Shown: piece after piece, positions 1 to 8,707 of the stretch | Position numbering within the stretch: position 1 is the first letter of the stretch | Layout: the number at the start of each line of letters is the position of its first letter | Assembly (NCBI RefSeq): GCF_001685355.1 | Contig: NZ_CP016438.1 | Coordinates: 1,922,001 to 1,986,000 of the forward strand | Direction of reading: 5' to 3' | DNA length: 64,000 nt | Origin: Streptomyces lincolnensis | GTDB taxonomy: Bacteria; Actinomycetota; Actinomycetes; Streptomycetales; Streptomycetaceae | Notes under the pieces: model-generated | The model's input: the letters and a program-made list of their open reading frames with translations, nothing else | Told to the model about the DNA's origin: nothing | The model's database searches: none | Position numbers and translations under genes: made by a program

Positions 1-1411
1 CGGTACCTTCCAGCTGTTCTACTTCGGCTACGGCAGCGGCGGCCCCGCCTACTGGTGGTCCTGGCCGATGGTGTTCGTCGGCCAGTTCATGGTCGCCCTG
101 TGTTTCGCGGAGCTGGCCGCCCGCTATCCCGTCGCGGGCTCGGTCTACAACTGGTCGAAGAAGATCGGCAATCCGCATCTGGGCTGGCTGGCCGGCTGGA
201 TGATGCTGACCGCGTCCATCGTGTCCATCTCGGCCGTGTCCCTGGCCTACCAGTTGACGCTCCCGCAGATCTCGTCGGCGTTCCAGTTCGTGGGCGACGG
301 CTCCGGCACGTACGACGTGGCGACCAACGCGGTCATCCTGGCCGCGGTGCTGATCCTGTTCACGACCCTGGTGAACGCCTTCGGCGTCAAGCTGATGGCC
401 ACGATCAACACGGCGGGCGTGTTCATCGAGTTGATCGCCACCGTCGTACTGATCGTCCTGTTCGCCGTCCACATCACCCGCGGCCCCCAGGTCGTCATGG
501 AGACCAACGGCACCGGGGCGGCCCACGGCGCCGGTTATCTGGGCGCCTTCCTGGTGGCCTCGCTGGCCTCGGCCTACGTCATGTACGGCTTCGACACCGC
601 CGCCTCCCTCGGCGAGGAGTCCCTGGACCCGACCCGTAACGCGCCGCGCGCGATCATCCGGGCGATCGTCGCCTCGTTCGTCCTCGGCGGCCTGATCCTG
701 CTGCTCGCGCTCATGAGCGTCTCCAGCCTGAAGGGCGAGCAACTGTCCACGGACGGCCTCCAGTACGTCGTCCTCGACGTACTGGGGTCCACGGCGGGCA
801 AGGCGATGCTGTGGTGCGTGCTGATCGCGGTCACCGTGTGCGCCCTGGCGGTGCACACGGCCGCGGTCCGGCTGGCGTTCGCGATGGCCCGCGACAACAA
901 CCTCCCCGCGTCCGCGCGGCTGGCCAAGTGCCACCCGCGCTTCCGGACACCGGTGCTGCCGACCGTGATCATCGGGATCCTCGCGCTGGCGATCCTCGTC
1001 GTCAACATCCGTCAGCCGCAGATCTTCACGGTCGTCACCAGCATCGGCATCATCATGATCTACCTCGCCTACCTGGGCGTCACCGTCCCGATGCTGGTGG
1101 CCCGGCTGCGCGGCAGGTGGCAGCCTGCGGGCGACGGCAGGTTCTCACTGGGCCGCTGGGGACTGCCGGTCAACATCGTCGCCGTGCTGTGGGGCACGAC
1201 GATGACGCTCAACCTGATCTGGCCGCGGGCCGAGGTCTACAACGCCACGGCTCCCTACCACTGGTATCTGCGCTGGGGCGCGGTCCTGTTCGTCGCGGTC
1301 ATCGCGGGCGGCGGGTTCGCGTACTACTGGTTCGTCCAGCGCCACAAGACCGGCGTGCTCGCCGAGCACCGCGTGGCGGACACCGGCCTGCCGGCCGAAG
1401 ACCGCACCTGA
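1..1411 (+). CDS. APC-family amino acid/choline permease, 5' end outside window
   Basis: About 470 residues of a polytopic inner-membrane transporter are visible; the reading frame is already open at the left edge, so the start and the first membrane segment(s) are missing. Hydrophobic helices alternate with short loops throughout. The stretch YGFDTAASLGEES followed by a DPTRNAPRAI segment is typical of the amino acid/choline transporter branch of the APC superfamily (proton- or substrate-driven uptake of amino acids, GABA or choline). The C-terminus is a short charged cytoplasmic tail ending in GLPAEDRT. It converges on the SMC-like operon, whose last stop lies 39 bp away. The substrate cannot be told from sequence. 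Confidence 0.9.
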   Translation, partial: GTFQLFYFGYGSGGPAYWWSWPMVFVGQFMVALCFAELAARYPVAGSVYNWSKKIGNPHLGWLAGWMMLTASIVSISAVSLAYQLTLPQISSAFQFVGDGSGTYDVATNAVILAAVLILFTTLVNAFGVKLMATINTAGVFIELIATVVLIVLFAVHITRGPQVVMETNGTGAAHGAGYLGAFLVASLASAYVMYGFDTAASLGEESLDPTRNAPRAIIRAIVASFVLGGLILLLALMSVSSLKGEQLSTDGLQYVVLDVLGSTAGKAMLWCVLIAVTVCALAVHTAAVRLAFAMARDNNLPASARLAKCHPRFRTPVLPTVIIGILALAILVVNIRQPQIFTVVTSIGIIMIYLAYLGVTVPMLVARLRGRWQPAGDGRFSLGRWGLPVNIVAVLWGTTMTLNLIWPRAEVYNATAPYHWYLRWGAVLFVAVIAGGGFAYYWFVQRHKTGVLAEHRVADTGLPAEDRT

Positions 1412-1450
1412 AGGCCCGGCGTCCCAGGCCTCACCCGGTCTCGCCAAGCC

Positions 1451-4400
1451 TCAGGGCGTCGCCGGTGCCGGGCGTTTGAACATCCGTGTCGCCGTGATCT
1501 CGCTGTGCGCCGCCTCCCCCGCCTGCTGCTGCGGCAGGCCGGGGCGGAGGTGCTCCTCGACGCTGATGTACTTGAGGCCGGCCCGCAGGTCGGCATCGTT
1601 GCGCAGCCGGATGACCAGCGGGAACTCGGCGAGCGCGGTGGTGTCGAACAGGCCGGTGGTGTACAGGAGCTGGACGCCGAGCGCGTCCGAGACGGCCCGT
1701 TGCAGCTCCAGCAGATACGTGGCGTTGGCGCGCCCGATCGGGTTGTCGAGGAACAGCGTGCCCGCGTGCCGGTGCTTGTCGCGTCCGCGGTCGTTCGACC
1801 GCAGGGCGGCCATCGTGCAGTACAGGGCGATGGCGGCGGTGAGCAGCTGGCCGCCGGAGAACACGTCGCCCATCTGTCCGACGGGCACCCGCTCGGCCCG
1901 GAGCACCGCGTCCGGCTTGAGGATCTCCACGGCGACGCCCTTGGGCTGGAGCGCCGCCCCCACTCCGCGCAGCAGCAGGGACATGCCGTCGCGCCGCAGG
2001 TCGGAGTTCTTCTTGACGGCGGAGCGGGTCGCCTCGTCGATGACCTCGCCGAGCCGCTCCGTGAGCGTGGCCTGGTCGGGCTCCTCGAAGCGGATACGCA
2101 GGAACTCCTGCCCGGACCACTCGCCGAGCCCCTCCGGCAGCCGGGACAGCCGCTGCGCGGACCTGAGGGTGGCGAGCGCCGACTCGACCAGCCCCCGGAG
2201 CCGGTCCACGATCGAGTCCCGGTTCCGCTCCAGCTGCTCCAGCTCGTCGGTGAGGACGCGGAGCCGGGGCGCGAAGGCGTCCGCCCACTTCTGCGCGTGC
2301 TCGGGCAGCGCGGAGGCGGGCAGTTCGCGGATCTGCTGCCGGGCCGGGGTGCGGACCTGCTCGTAGCGCGTGGAGTTGGCGTGCCGGACGAGGATGTCGC
2401 TCGCCTCGCGCACGGCGGACTCGGCGGCCGACAGGTCGGCGGCGCAGCCACGAAGGGACCGGCGGGCCTCGGCGGCGGACTGCCGCGCCTCCTCCAGGCT
2501 GCCGGGGTACGGCTCGGGTGCCTCCTGCTCGTCCTCCATGGCGTGCTCGCGCAGCAGGTCGCGCAGCATCGCCGCGATCTCGTCGAAGCCGCCGGCCCCG
2601 TCCTCGGCGGCGCGGTGGGCGTCGAGGAGCTCCGTGTGCGCCTCCCGGGTCTGCGCCAAGGCCTCGGCACGGGAGGCGAGTTCGGCCGTCGCCGTGCGCA
2701 GCAGCGCCTGGGCGTGCTCGGCGTCGCGCGGCTGGAGCTCCTCGGGCAGTTCGGTGTGCGCCTCGCCGTCCTCGGGCGCGTGCCGCTCGGCCTCGCCGCG
2801 CAGCCGCCCCAACTGCTCGCTCGCGGTGGACATCCGGGTCTCCAGGAGCTGCACCAGCTCCTCGGCCCGCGCGGCGGCGGCCTGCCGGGACGGCCCGTCG
2901 GAGCCGTCGGGCGACTGGAGCAACTGCTCCGCGCGCGTGCGGACCTTGTTGCTCAGCCGGTCCAGTTCGGCGCGCGCCGCGCTCTCGTCGCTCTCCGCGC
3001 GCGCCTGCTCGGCGCGCAGGTCGGCACCGACGCCGACCTTCTCATACAGCTGTGAGGCGGCCCGGTAGGCCTCGCGCAGGGCGGGCAGGGACGCCTTCGG
3101 GGTGTCCGCGTCGCTCTCCGGTACGTCGTCGGGGGCGCCCGCGATCTCGGAGCGCTCGGCGCGCAGCGCGCGGGCGGTGCGGCGGGCGTCGTCGGCGGCG
3201 CGCTGGGCGCCACGGCGGTCCTCGTCGGCGGCGCGGGCGCGCTCCAGGCAGGCTTGGGCGCGGGCCTCGGACTCGGTCGCCTCGTCGGCGAGTTCACGCA
3301 GTTTGACCTGCCAGCCGGCCCGCTCGCGCAGCCGGAAGGCAAGCCCGGCGAGGGCGTCGGCGGCCCGGCGCGCCTTCTGCGCCGCTTCCTGCCGCTCGTC
3401 GCGCATCCGAAGGGCCTCGGCCGCGGTCTCGTCGGCCTCGGCCCGCACGGTCCGTGCCTCGGCCAGCTCGGCCTCGGACTCCTCGGCGAACGCACGCGTG
3501 TCCCGGGCGGCCTGCGCCAGCTCCACCAGACGTCCGGCCGGGCAGCCGGTGCGCCAGGAGGCGAGCCGCGCCGACAGTTCCCGGTCCTTGCCGAGCCGGG
3601 CCGCGAGGGTGCGGATCTCCTCGTCCCGCTCGGTGGCCCGCGCCCGCAGCGTCTGCCGCTCCTCGTCGGCGGCGTGCTCGTCGTGCATGGCGGGGTTCGG
3701 CGGTACGAGGAAGACCTCGCCGTTGTCGGCCCCGGGCGCCGGTGTCGGTGCGAGGAGGGCGGCGGCGGTACCGACGGCGACGGCCGAGCGGGGCAGCAGC
3801 GCGGCGTCGTCGAGCGCCTCGCGGGCCCGCGCGTGCGTGGCGGGGTCGGTGATGATCACGCCGTCGACCAGTTCGGGCCGGGCGGCCAGCACGCGTGCGT
3901 GGTCGGCGGGGTCGACGGCCTGCGCGAGATAGCGCCAGCCGGGCAGGGCCGGGATGCCGTGTTCGCCGAGGAACTCCACGGTGGCCAGCACGTCCGGGCC
4001 GGGCGGCAGCAGTCCGCCGTCGCCGAGCGCGCCGAGGATCCGGGAGTCGTCGGCGGCGGCGGTCCGCAGTTCGAAGAGCTGTCGCTCGGCGGCGGAGACG
4101 GCGTCGTCGAGCAGCTCGCGCAGTTCGTCGGCGAAGCGGTCCAGGTCTTCGGGGGCGAGGACTCCCTGACCATGGTCGTCCGTGTCCTGTCGGGGCTGCG
4201 GCACCACGGAGCGCGCGTCGCCGGTCAGGCTCAGCAACTCCGCCAGCCGCTCCTCGGCGGCCAGCCCCTCGGCCAGGCGCCGTTCGGCGTCGTAGGACCG
4301 CGCGGCCGCGGTGGCGGCGTCCTCGGCCCGGGCGGCGGTCAGTTCGGCGCGTGCCTCGGTGGCGGCCGCCTCGCGCGCGTGTTCGGTGGCGCGGTGGGAT

Positions 4401-6064
4401 GCCTCGCGGGCGGTGTCCCAGGCGGCGACCGCGGTCTTCTCGGCGTCGCTGGCGGCGAGGGCGGCGCGCGCGGGGTCGGCGTCGGGCGCGCTGTCGTCGA
4501 GCCAGCCCGCGCGCACCGCCTCGGTGGTCTCCTGCTCGACCTCGGTCAGCCGCTGCCGCAGGTGCCCGACCTCGCTGCGGGCGCGCTGGACCTCGGTCGC
4601 CGCGGTGGTGGAGTCCCGGTACGCGCTGTCGCTGACCTCCTGGAGGGCGGCGGACCGCTCCTCCTCCTCGTTGGCCAGACTCTCGGCGCCCTCGGCGGCC
4701 GCGTGCAGGGCGCGTACGAGGTCGACGGCGGCCTTGGCGCGGGCGGCGAGCGCCGGGGCGGCGTCCCGCTCGGCCTCCTGGATGGCGGCGGCCACGCGCG
4801 CGACCCGGTCGGCGGCGGCTCGGTGGCGCAGGGCGTTCTCGGCGGCCTGCCAGGCGGAGTGCAGCGTGCGCGCGTCGGCGAGCTCGCGCTTCTGGGCTGC
4901 GGCCGACTTCTCGGCGGCCGCGAGTGCCAACGAGGCGTGCCGGTAGGCGAGTTCGGCCGCGATCAGCGCGCTGCGCTCGCGGGCTGTCTCGGCGTGCGTG
5001 ACGGAGTACGCGGCGGCGGTGACCCGCTGCGCGAGATCGGCGGCCCGCACCCGCTCCTGCGCCCCGCGCGCGGACAGCCGCCGCGCCAGGTTCCTGGTAC
5101 GGCGCTCGGCGCCGGCGTGGATGTCCCGTGCGCGCGAGCGGGCCTGAGCGGCCTCGACGATCCGGCCCAGCAGATCGACCGAACCGGCGGTGAAGTCCCG
5201 TTCGGCGATCAGCTCGGCGCGCCGCCCGAGCTTGTTGCCGAAGCCGCTGACCAGGTCGGCGAGCCCGTCGGTGTCCCGGGTGTCGGTGACCGCGCGCAGC
5301 AGCAGGTCGGTGAAGTCGGAGTCCTTCTTCACCGCGAAGAGGCCGGCCGCCTCGCCCTCGTCGGCGTTCATCTCCCGCTGGTAGCGGAAGAGTTCGGGGT
5401 CGAGGCCGAGGTCGCCGAGGTGCTCGATCCACCGGTCGTGGATCTCCTCCCAGTGCACCTCCAGATGCGGATACGCCTTGCCCGCCTCGGTGATGGCGTC
5501 CCGGAAGCCCTTCATGGTGCGGCGGCGGCCCTGCGCGCCCGACTGCCCCTCGACGGCCGGCCGCACGGCGGTGGACTCGGCCACGGGCAGGTTGTCCAGG
5601 CTCAGTCCCGGCCCGGGCCGGAAGGAGTACCAGGCCTCGGCGAACTTCCGGGGGTCGTTGGAGACCTGGCGCCCGCGCCACTCGCTCGCCTTGCCGACGA
5701 CGACGCACTCGCCGGTGAGCACGTGCTGCCACTCCAGCGCCACATGCCCGCAGTCGTCGGCGAGCAGGAACTTCCTGAGCACGCCGGAGCTGGCGCCGCC
5801 GAGGGTGTTGCGGTGGCCCGGCAGCATGACGGAGAAGATCAGCTTGAGGAGGACGGACTTTCCGCCGCCGTTCTCCAGGAAGAGCACCCCGGCGGGTGCG
5901 GGCCGGCGCGGCGGGCCGACGGGTTCCTCCTCGAAGAACTCCGCCTGGGTGGGTGCGGGGTCGGGCACGATGTCGCCCACGCCCCGCAGGTCAAGCACGG
6001 TGTCGGCGTAACGCGCACCGGCGGGACCGATGGAGTAGAGGCGGACCCGGGACAACTCGTACAT
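1451..6064 (-). CDS. SMC/MukB-like ATPase, JetC/MksB-type subunit
   Basis: A 1537-residue ATPase built like MukB/MksB/JetC. The N-terminal head has the P-loop ENGGGKSVLLKL with GGGKS at residues 66-70. Two very long Ala/Glu/Arg-rich coiled coils flank a globular hinge-like segment at roughly residues 690-780. The C-terminal head has the signature FSGGQ at about 1402-1406 and a Walker B strand TLFLDNPIG at about 1436-1444. The residue after the Walker B Asp is Asn (about 1441) rather than the usual Glu. The gene is third in an operon after a kleisin-like and a MukE-like gene, 36 bp behind the latter. In Wadjet and Mks systems the SMC subunit extrudes DNA loops. No JetD-type nuclease gene lies beside it. 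A general SbcC-like repair ATPase is the alternative, but the partners argue for a condensin. Confidence 0.85.
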   Translation of the reverse strand: MYELSRVRLYSIGPAGARYADTVLDLRGVGDIVPDPAPTQAEFFEEEPVGPPRRPAPAGVLFLENGGGKSVLLKLIFSVMLPGHRNTLGGASSGVLRKFLLADDCGHVALEWQHVLTGECVVVGKASEWRGRQVSNDPRKFAEAWYSFRPGPGLSLDNLPVAESTAVRPAVEGQSGAQGRRRTMKGFRDAITEAGKAYPHLEVHWEEIHDRWIEHLGDLGLDPELFRYQREMNADEGEAAGLFAVKKDSDFTDLLLRAVTDTRDTDGLADLVSGFGNKLGRRAELIAERDFTAGSVDLLGRIVEAAQARSRARDIHAGAERRTRNLARRLSARGAQERVRAADLAQRVTAAAYSVTHAETARERSALIAAELAYRHASLALAAAEKSAAAQKRELADARTLHSAWQAAENALRHRAAADRVARVAAAIQEAERDAAPALAARAKAAVDLVRALHAAAEGAESLANEEEERSAALQEVSDSAYRDSTTAATEVQRARSEVGHLRQRLTEVEQETTEAVRAGWLDDSAPDADPARAALAASDAEKTAVAAWDTAREASHRATEHAREAAATEARAELTAARAEDAATAAARSYDAERRLAEGLAAEERLAELLSLTGDARSVVPQPRQDTDDHGQGVLAPEDLDRFADELRELLDDAVSAAERQLFELRTAAADDSRILGALGDGGLLPPGPDVLATVEFLGEHGIPALPGWRYLAQAVDPADHARVLAARPELVDGVIITDPATHARAREALDDAALLPRSAVAVGTAAALLAPTPAPGADNGEVFLVPPNPAMHDEHAADEERQTLRARATERDEEIRTLAARLGKDRELSARLASWRTGCPAGRLVELAQAARDTRAFAEESEAELAEARTVRAEADETAAEALRMRDERQEAAQKARRAADALAGLAFRLRERAGWQVKLRELADEATESEARAQACLERARAADEDRRGAQRAADDARRTARALRAERSEIAGAPDDVPESDADTPKASLPALREAYRAASQLYEKVGVGADLRAEQARAESDESAARAELDRLSNKVRTRAEQLLQSPDGSDGPSRQAAAARAEELVQLLETRMSTASEQLGRLRGEAERHAPEDGEAHTELPEELQPRDAEHAQALLRTATAELASRAEALAQTREAHTELLDAHRAAEDGAGGFDEIAAMLRDLLREHAMEDEQEAPEPYPGSLEEARQSAAEARRSLRGCAADLSAAESAVREASDILVRHANSTRYEQVRTPARQQIRELPASALPEHAQKWADAFAPRLRVLTDELEQLERNRDSIVDRLRGLVESALATLRSAQRLSRLPEGLGEWSGQEFLRIRFEEPDQATLTERLGEVIDEATRSAVKKNSDLRRDGMSLLLRGVGAALQPKGVAVEILKPDAVLRAERVPVGQMGDVFSGGQLLTAAIALYCTMAALRSNDRGRDKHRHAGTLFLDNPIGRANATYLLELQRAVSDALGVQLLYTTGLFDTTALAEFPLVIRLRNDADLRAGLKYISVEEHLRPGLPQQQAGEAAHSEITATRMFKRPAPATP

Positions 6065-6100
6065 GGCGGACTCTCGTAAGTCTTCGGCAGGTCGGGGGGT

Positions 6101-6991
6101 TCAGGACGAGGACGATGTGTGGAACGGCAGCCCGGCGTCGGCCGCCAGGTGCAGGTCCTCGCTCTCCTCGGCGGGCAGCAGGGTCGGCGTCCCGTCGGTC
6201 ACCGGCACGATGCCGAGTTCCAGGAGTTCGGCCATCGCGGCGCTGCCCGCCATGTCCCGCACCTGGAGCTGATAGCGGGCCGTGGTGCGGTAGGTGCCGC
6301 CGTTGTCGTCCCCGGTGCGCTGGAGGAAACCGGAGTCGGTGAGGAAGGCGACGGCCTTGCCGATGATGCCGGTCGTCGACCCGGCGAGCCGGCGCGCGTC
6401 CTTGGTGGCACCCGTCGCGCTGCGTCTGATCCAGATCCGCCAGGCCGCCTCCAGTCCGGGCGCACCGGTGGCCGGGTCGGTGTTCTCGCCCTGCTCGTCG
6501 GCCCGCTCCTCCAGACGGCGGCAGGCCTGCCGTACGAAGGCGTCGATGCCGTTGACCGAGACCCGGCCGATGTAGCCGTCGTCGGCGAGGTCCTCGGGGC
6601 GCGGGAACGCCATGGCGGCGACGGCGAGATGGGCCAGTCCGTGCAGGAACCGGTCCCCTCCGTCGGCGGACGTCCGGCGCGCGTAGTCGCCCATGCGCAC
6701 GGCGAACACCGAGTCCTCGGCGGCCGTCACGGCCATCCCGGCGCGGGGTGACACCTCCAGCACGACCAGCCCGAGCCCGGCGGCCACGGCGTCGGCGAGC
6801 CGCGCGAACGGCGGGTCCTCGCGGTACCGCCGCAGCAGCTCGGCGTACTCCTGGTCCCGCGCGGGCTGCACCTTCGGCTGCAATCCGAAGGCGACGAGCC
6901 GGGCGGCGTCGGCGGCGTCGGCGGGCGTGACGGGGGCGGGCGCCGACGGGGCGGGTACCTCCGGGTCACTCCATTCGACGTGCTCGGTCAC
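6101..6991 (-). CDS. MukE/JetB-like winged-helix condensin partner
   Basis: A 296-residue soluble protein. The N-terminal 30 residues are Pro/Ala rich; the rest is predicted mixed alpha/beta with winged-helix character, for example the segment AVAFLTDSGFLQRTGDDNGG near residues 205-230, followed by a beta hairpin (TYRTTARYQLQVRDM). Size, fold impression and position between the kleisin-like and SMC-like genes match MukE/MksE/JetB, which clamps the kleisin onto the SMC heads. The GTG start at 6991 is chosen because AAGGAG lies 8 nt upstream; it overlaps the stop of a 12-codon mini-ORF. The family call rests mainly on gene context; residue-level identity with MukE is not visible by eye. Confidence 0.7.
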   Translation of the reverse strand: MTEHVEWSDPEVPAPSAPAPVTPADAADAARLVAFGLQPKVQPARDQEYAELLRRYREDPPFARLADAVAAGLGLVVLEVSPRAGMAVTAAEDSVFAVRMGDYARRTSADGGDRFLHGLAHLAVAAMAFPRPEDLADDGYIGRVSVNGIDAFVRQACRRLEERADEQGENTDPATGAPGLEAAWRIWIRRSATGATKDARRLAGSTTGIIGKAVAFLTDSGFLQRTGDDNGGTYRTTARYQLQVRDMAGSAAMAELLELGIVPVTDGTPTLLPAEESEDLHLAADAGLPFHTSSSS

Positions 6992-7026
6992 GGCTGGGGC
7001 TCCTTGTCACGCTCGTGCTCGGTCAT
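6988..7026 (-). other. 12-codon coupling mini-ORF between jetA-like and jetB-like genes
   Basis: ATG at 7026 overlaps the TGA stop of the upstream gene (ATGA), and its own TGA overlaps the GTG start of the downstream gene (GTGA). The peptide is MTEHERDKEPQP. The 12 bases TGACCGAGCACG after its first base recur exactly at the downstream start (7014-7025 and 6979-6990), so the mini-ORF looks like a duplicated start region that also carries the AAGGAG ribosome site of the next gene. It would couple translation across the gap. Whether it is translated is inference. Confidence 0.45.
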
Positions 7027-8549
7027 GCTGCTTCCGTCCGGCCGGCCGCCATCCCCGCGGCGTCCAGCAGGGCCGTCCCGACGATCAGATCGGCCCCGCC
7101 GAACTCCGGATCGTCCAGCTCCGTCCCGTCGTCCACGGCGAACAACAGCTTCTCCTCGCCCTGCCGGTACGCCGTACCGACCGGCGGGCTGGCCGCATGG
7201 ACCGCCAGCAGGGCGACGAGATACGGCAGTTCGGGATCCCGGCGGCGTGCCTCGGCCAGCAGTCCCGACAACCTCCGCGGTGCGTCCGCCGGCAGATCCA
7301 GCAGTTCCATGGCGGAGGCCAGCTGCTCCTCGCTGAACCGGCTGTCGTCCGGCGTCGCGACGAGGTCCGGCTCCGGCATCTCCGCGCCCAGGTGCTCGCG
7401 CTCCATGGGCGGCGTGAGCAGTATGTCGACGAGGTCGCCCACCCGCACCGACACGGGCGTCCGCAGCCCCGTCCCGCGCGCGAAGAACGCGTCGGTGACC
7501 CGGACGGCCTGCTCCATGGGCAACGGCAGCACGGGCGCCACCAGATGCCCGTACAGGTCTATCCCCGACGTCGTCATCGGTGTGGCGAAGGCCTGTCGGT
7601 CCTGCTCCGCGCGGAAGAGCGGGCCCGCCTCCAGCAGCCGTGACTGAAGTTGCGTGTGGCGCCGGATGCAGTCCTTGACGATGTCCACCAGCTCGGCGGC
7701 GCGCCGCTTGTGCTCGGGGTCCTCGGACTCGTCCCGCGCCTTGCGGATGTTCGTGAGGATCGCGTTCTCGTGGCGGTAGCGGTCGGCGACGTGGTCGAGC
7801 GCCTCGGCGATCATGTCGGGCACGGCGGCGAGCCAGTCCACCGCCCGGACGTTGCGCCGGGTGGCGTCCAGTGCCCTGCGCAGCGTCTCGGAGTACTGCA
7901 CCGTGCGGTACCGGGCCTGCTCGGCGGCCAGCTGGGCGTCGGCGAGACGGCCCCGGCTGATCAGCACCTCCAGCTTGACCTCGGCGGCGATCTGCGCGCT
8001 GGTGACGTCGGTGTCGAGGGCGCCGACGAGGACGTTGACGGCCTCGTCCGTCGTACGGAGATACACGGCCCCTCCGGGTCCGGGCACCTCCTCGATCAGC
8101 TTGAAGTCGTAGTCCCGGCGCACATAGGTGCCGTCCGGTGCGAACGTGCCGTAGACCGCCCGGAAACCGCGGTCGACACTGCCGACGTTGATCAGGTTCT
8201 CCAGGACCCAGCGGGCCACCCGCTCGTGCTCGGCGACGGGGCGCCGCGGGGCCTGGGCGGCGATGCGCGGGATGAGCCGGGCGACGACCTGGTCGTGGTC
8301 GGCGCCGGTGTCGAAGTCCATGTTCAGGGTGACCAGGTCGATGGCGGAGAGGGCCACCTCCGCCATGCCGTAGACCGAGTACTCGCCCGCGAGATTGGCC
8401 TTGCGCGCGTCCAGGTCGTGCAGCGGCGCGGTGCAGGCGAGCGCGCGCAGCCGCCGCGCCAGTCCCTCGTCGGCGGCCGGGCCCGGTGCGGGGCGCGGCC
8501 CCGCGCTGAGCTGGGGCGGAACACTGTCCGTCGGTGCAGGCGAAGTCAC
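7023..8549 (-). CDS. Kleisin-like subunit, MukF/MksF/JetA-type
   Basis: A 508-residue, mostly alpha-helical soluble protein with an N-terminal winged-helix-like region (EYSVYGMAEVALSAIDLVTLNMDFDTG), a long helical middle including the charged run RHENAILTNIRKARDESED, and a C-terminal domain near residues 370-500. First position in the operon, length and helical make-up fit the MukF/JetA kleisin that bridges the two SMC heads. Start choice: an open frame continues to a TTG at 8579, but the GTG at 8549 sits 7 nt after a TAGTCT -10-like box, so a leaderless mRNA starting there is more likely. No close motif proves the family; the call depends on its MukE-like and SMC-like neighbours. Confidence 0.7.
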   Translation of the reverse strand: MTSPAPTDSVPPQLSAGPRPAPGPAADEGLARRLRALACTAPLHDLDARKANLAGEYSVYGMAEVALSAIDLVTLNMDFDTGADHDQVVARLIPRIAAQAPRRPVAEHERVARWVLENLINVGSVDRGFRAVYGTFAPDGTYVRRDYDFKLIEEVPGPGGAVYLRTTDEAVNVLVGALDTDVTSAQIAAEVKLEVLISRGRLADAQLAAEQARYRTVQYSETLRRALDATRRNVRAVDWLAAVPDMIAEALDHVADRYRHENAILTNIRKARDESEDPEHKRRAAELVDIVKDCIRRHTQLQSRLLEAGPLFRAEQDRQAFATPMTTSGIDLYGHLVAPVLPLPMEQAVRVTDAFFARGTGLRTPVSVRVGDLVDILLTPPMEREHLGAEMPEPDLVATPDDSRFSEEQLASAMELLDLPADAPRRLSGLLAEARRRDPELPYLVALLAVHAASPPVGTAYRQGEEKLLFAVDDGTELDDPEFGGADLIVGTALLDAAGMAAGRTEAA

Positions 8550-8707
8550 GGTGCACAGACTAGGTCCTCGGTCTGACAACTCCCCAAACGACGCGGATCG
8601 CCTCCGGCGGTTGGCCGGGCGACCACCGGTTGTTCCTTGGGTGCGGGCCGGTGGGGGCTTGTCGCGCCCACGCGGCGGAGCCGCACATGGATACAGCCCC
8701 GCGCCCC

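Noticed and set aside
1324..2670. 448-codon minus-strand frame overlapping the SMC-like C-terminus
   Set aside because: Shadow frame rich in Pro/Ser/Arg; the overlapping 1537-codon frame carries FSGGQ and Walker B.
3254..6079. Long plus-strand open frame opposite the SMC-like gene (more than 900 codons)
   Set aside because: It is the antisense shadow of a GC-rich coiled-coil gene; its Gly/Arg/Val-rich composition has no domain, and the minus-strand protein has clear ATPase motifs.
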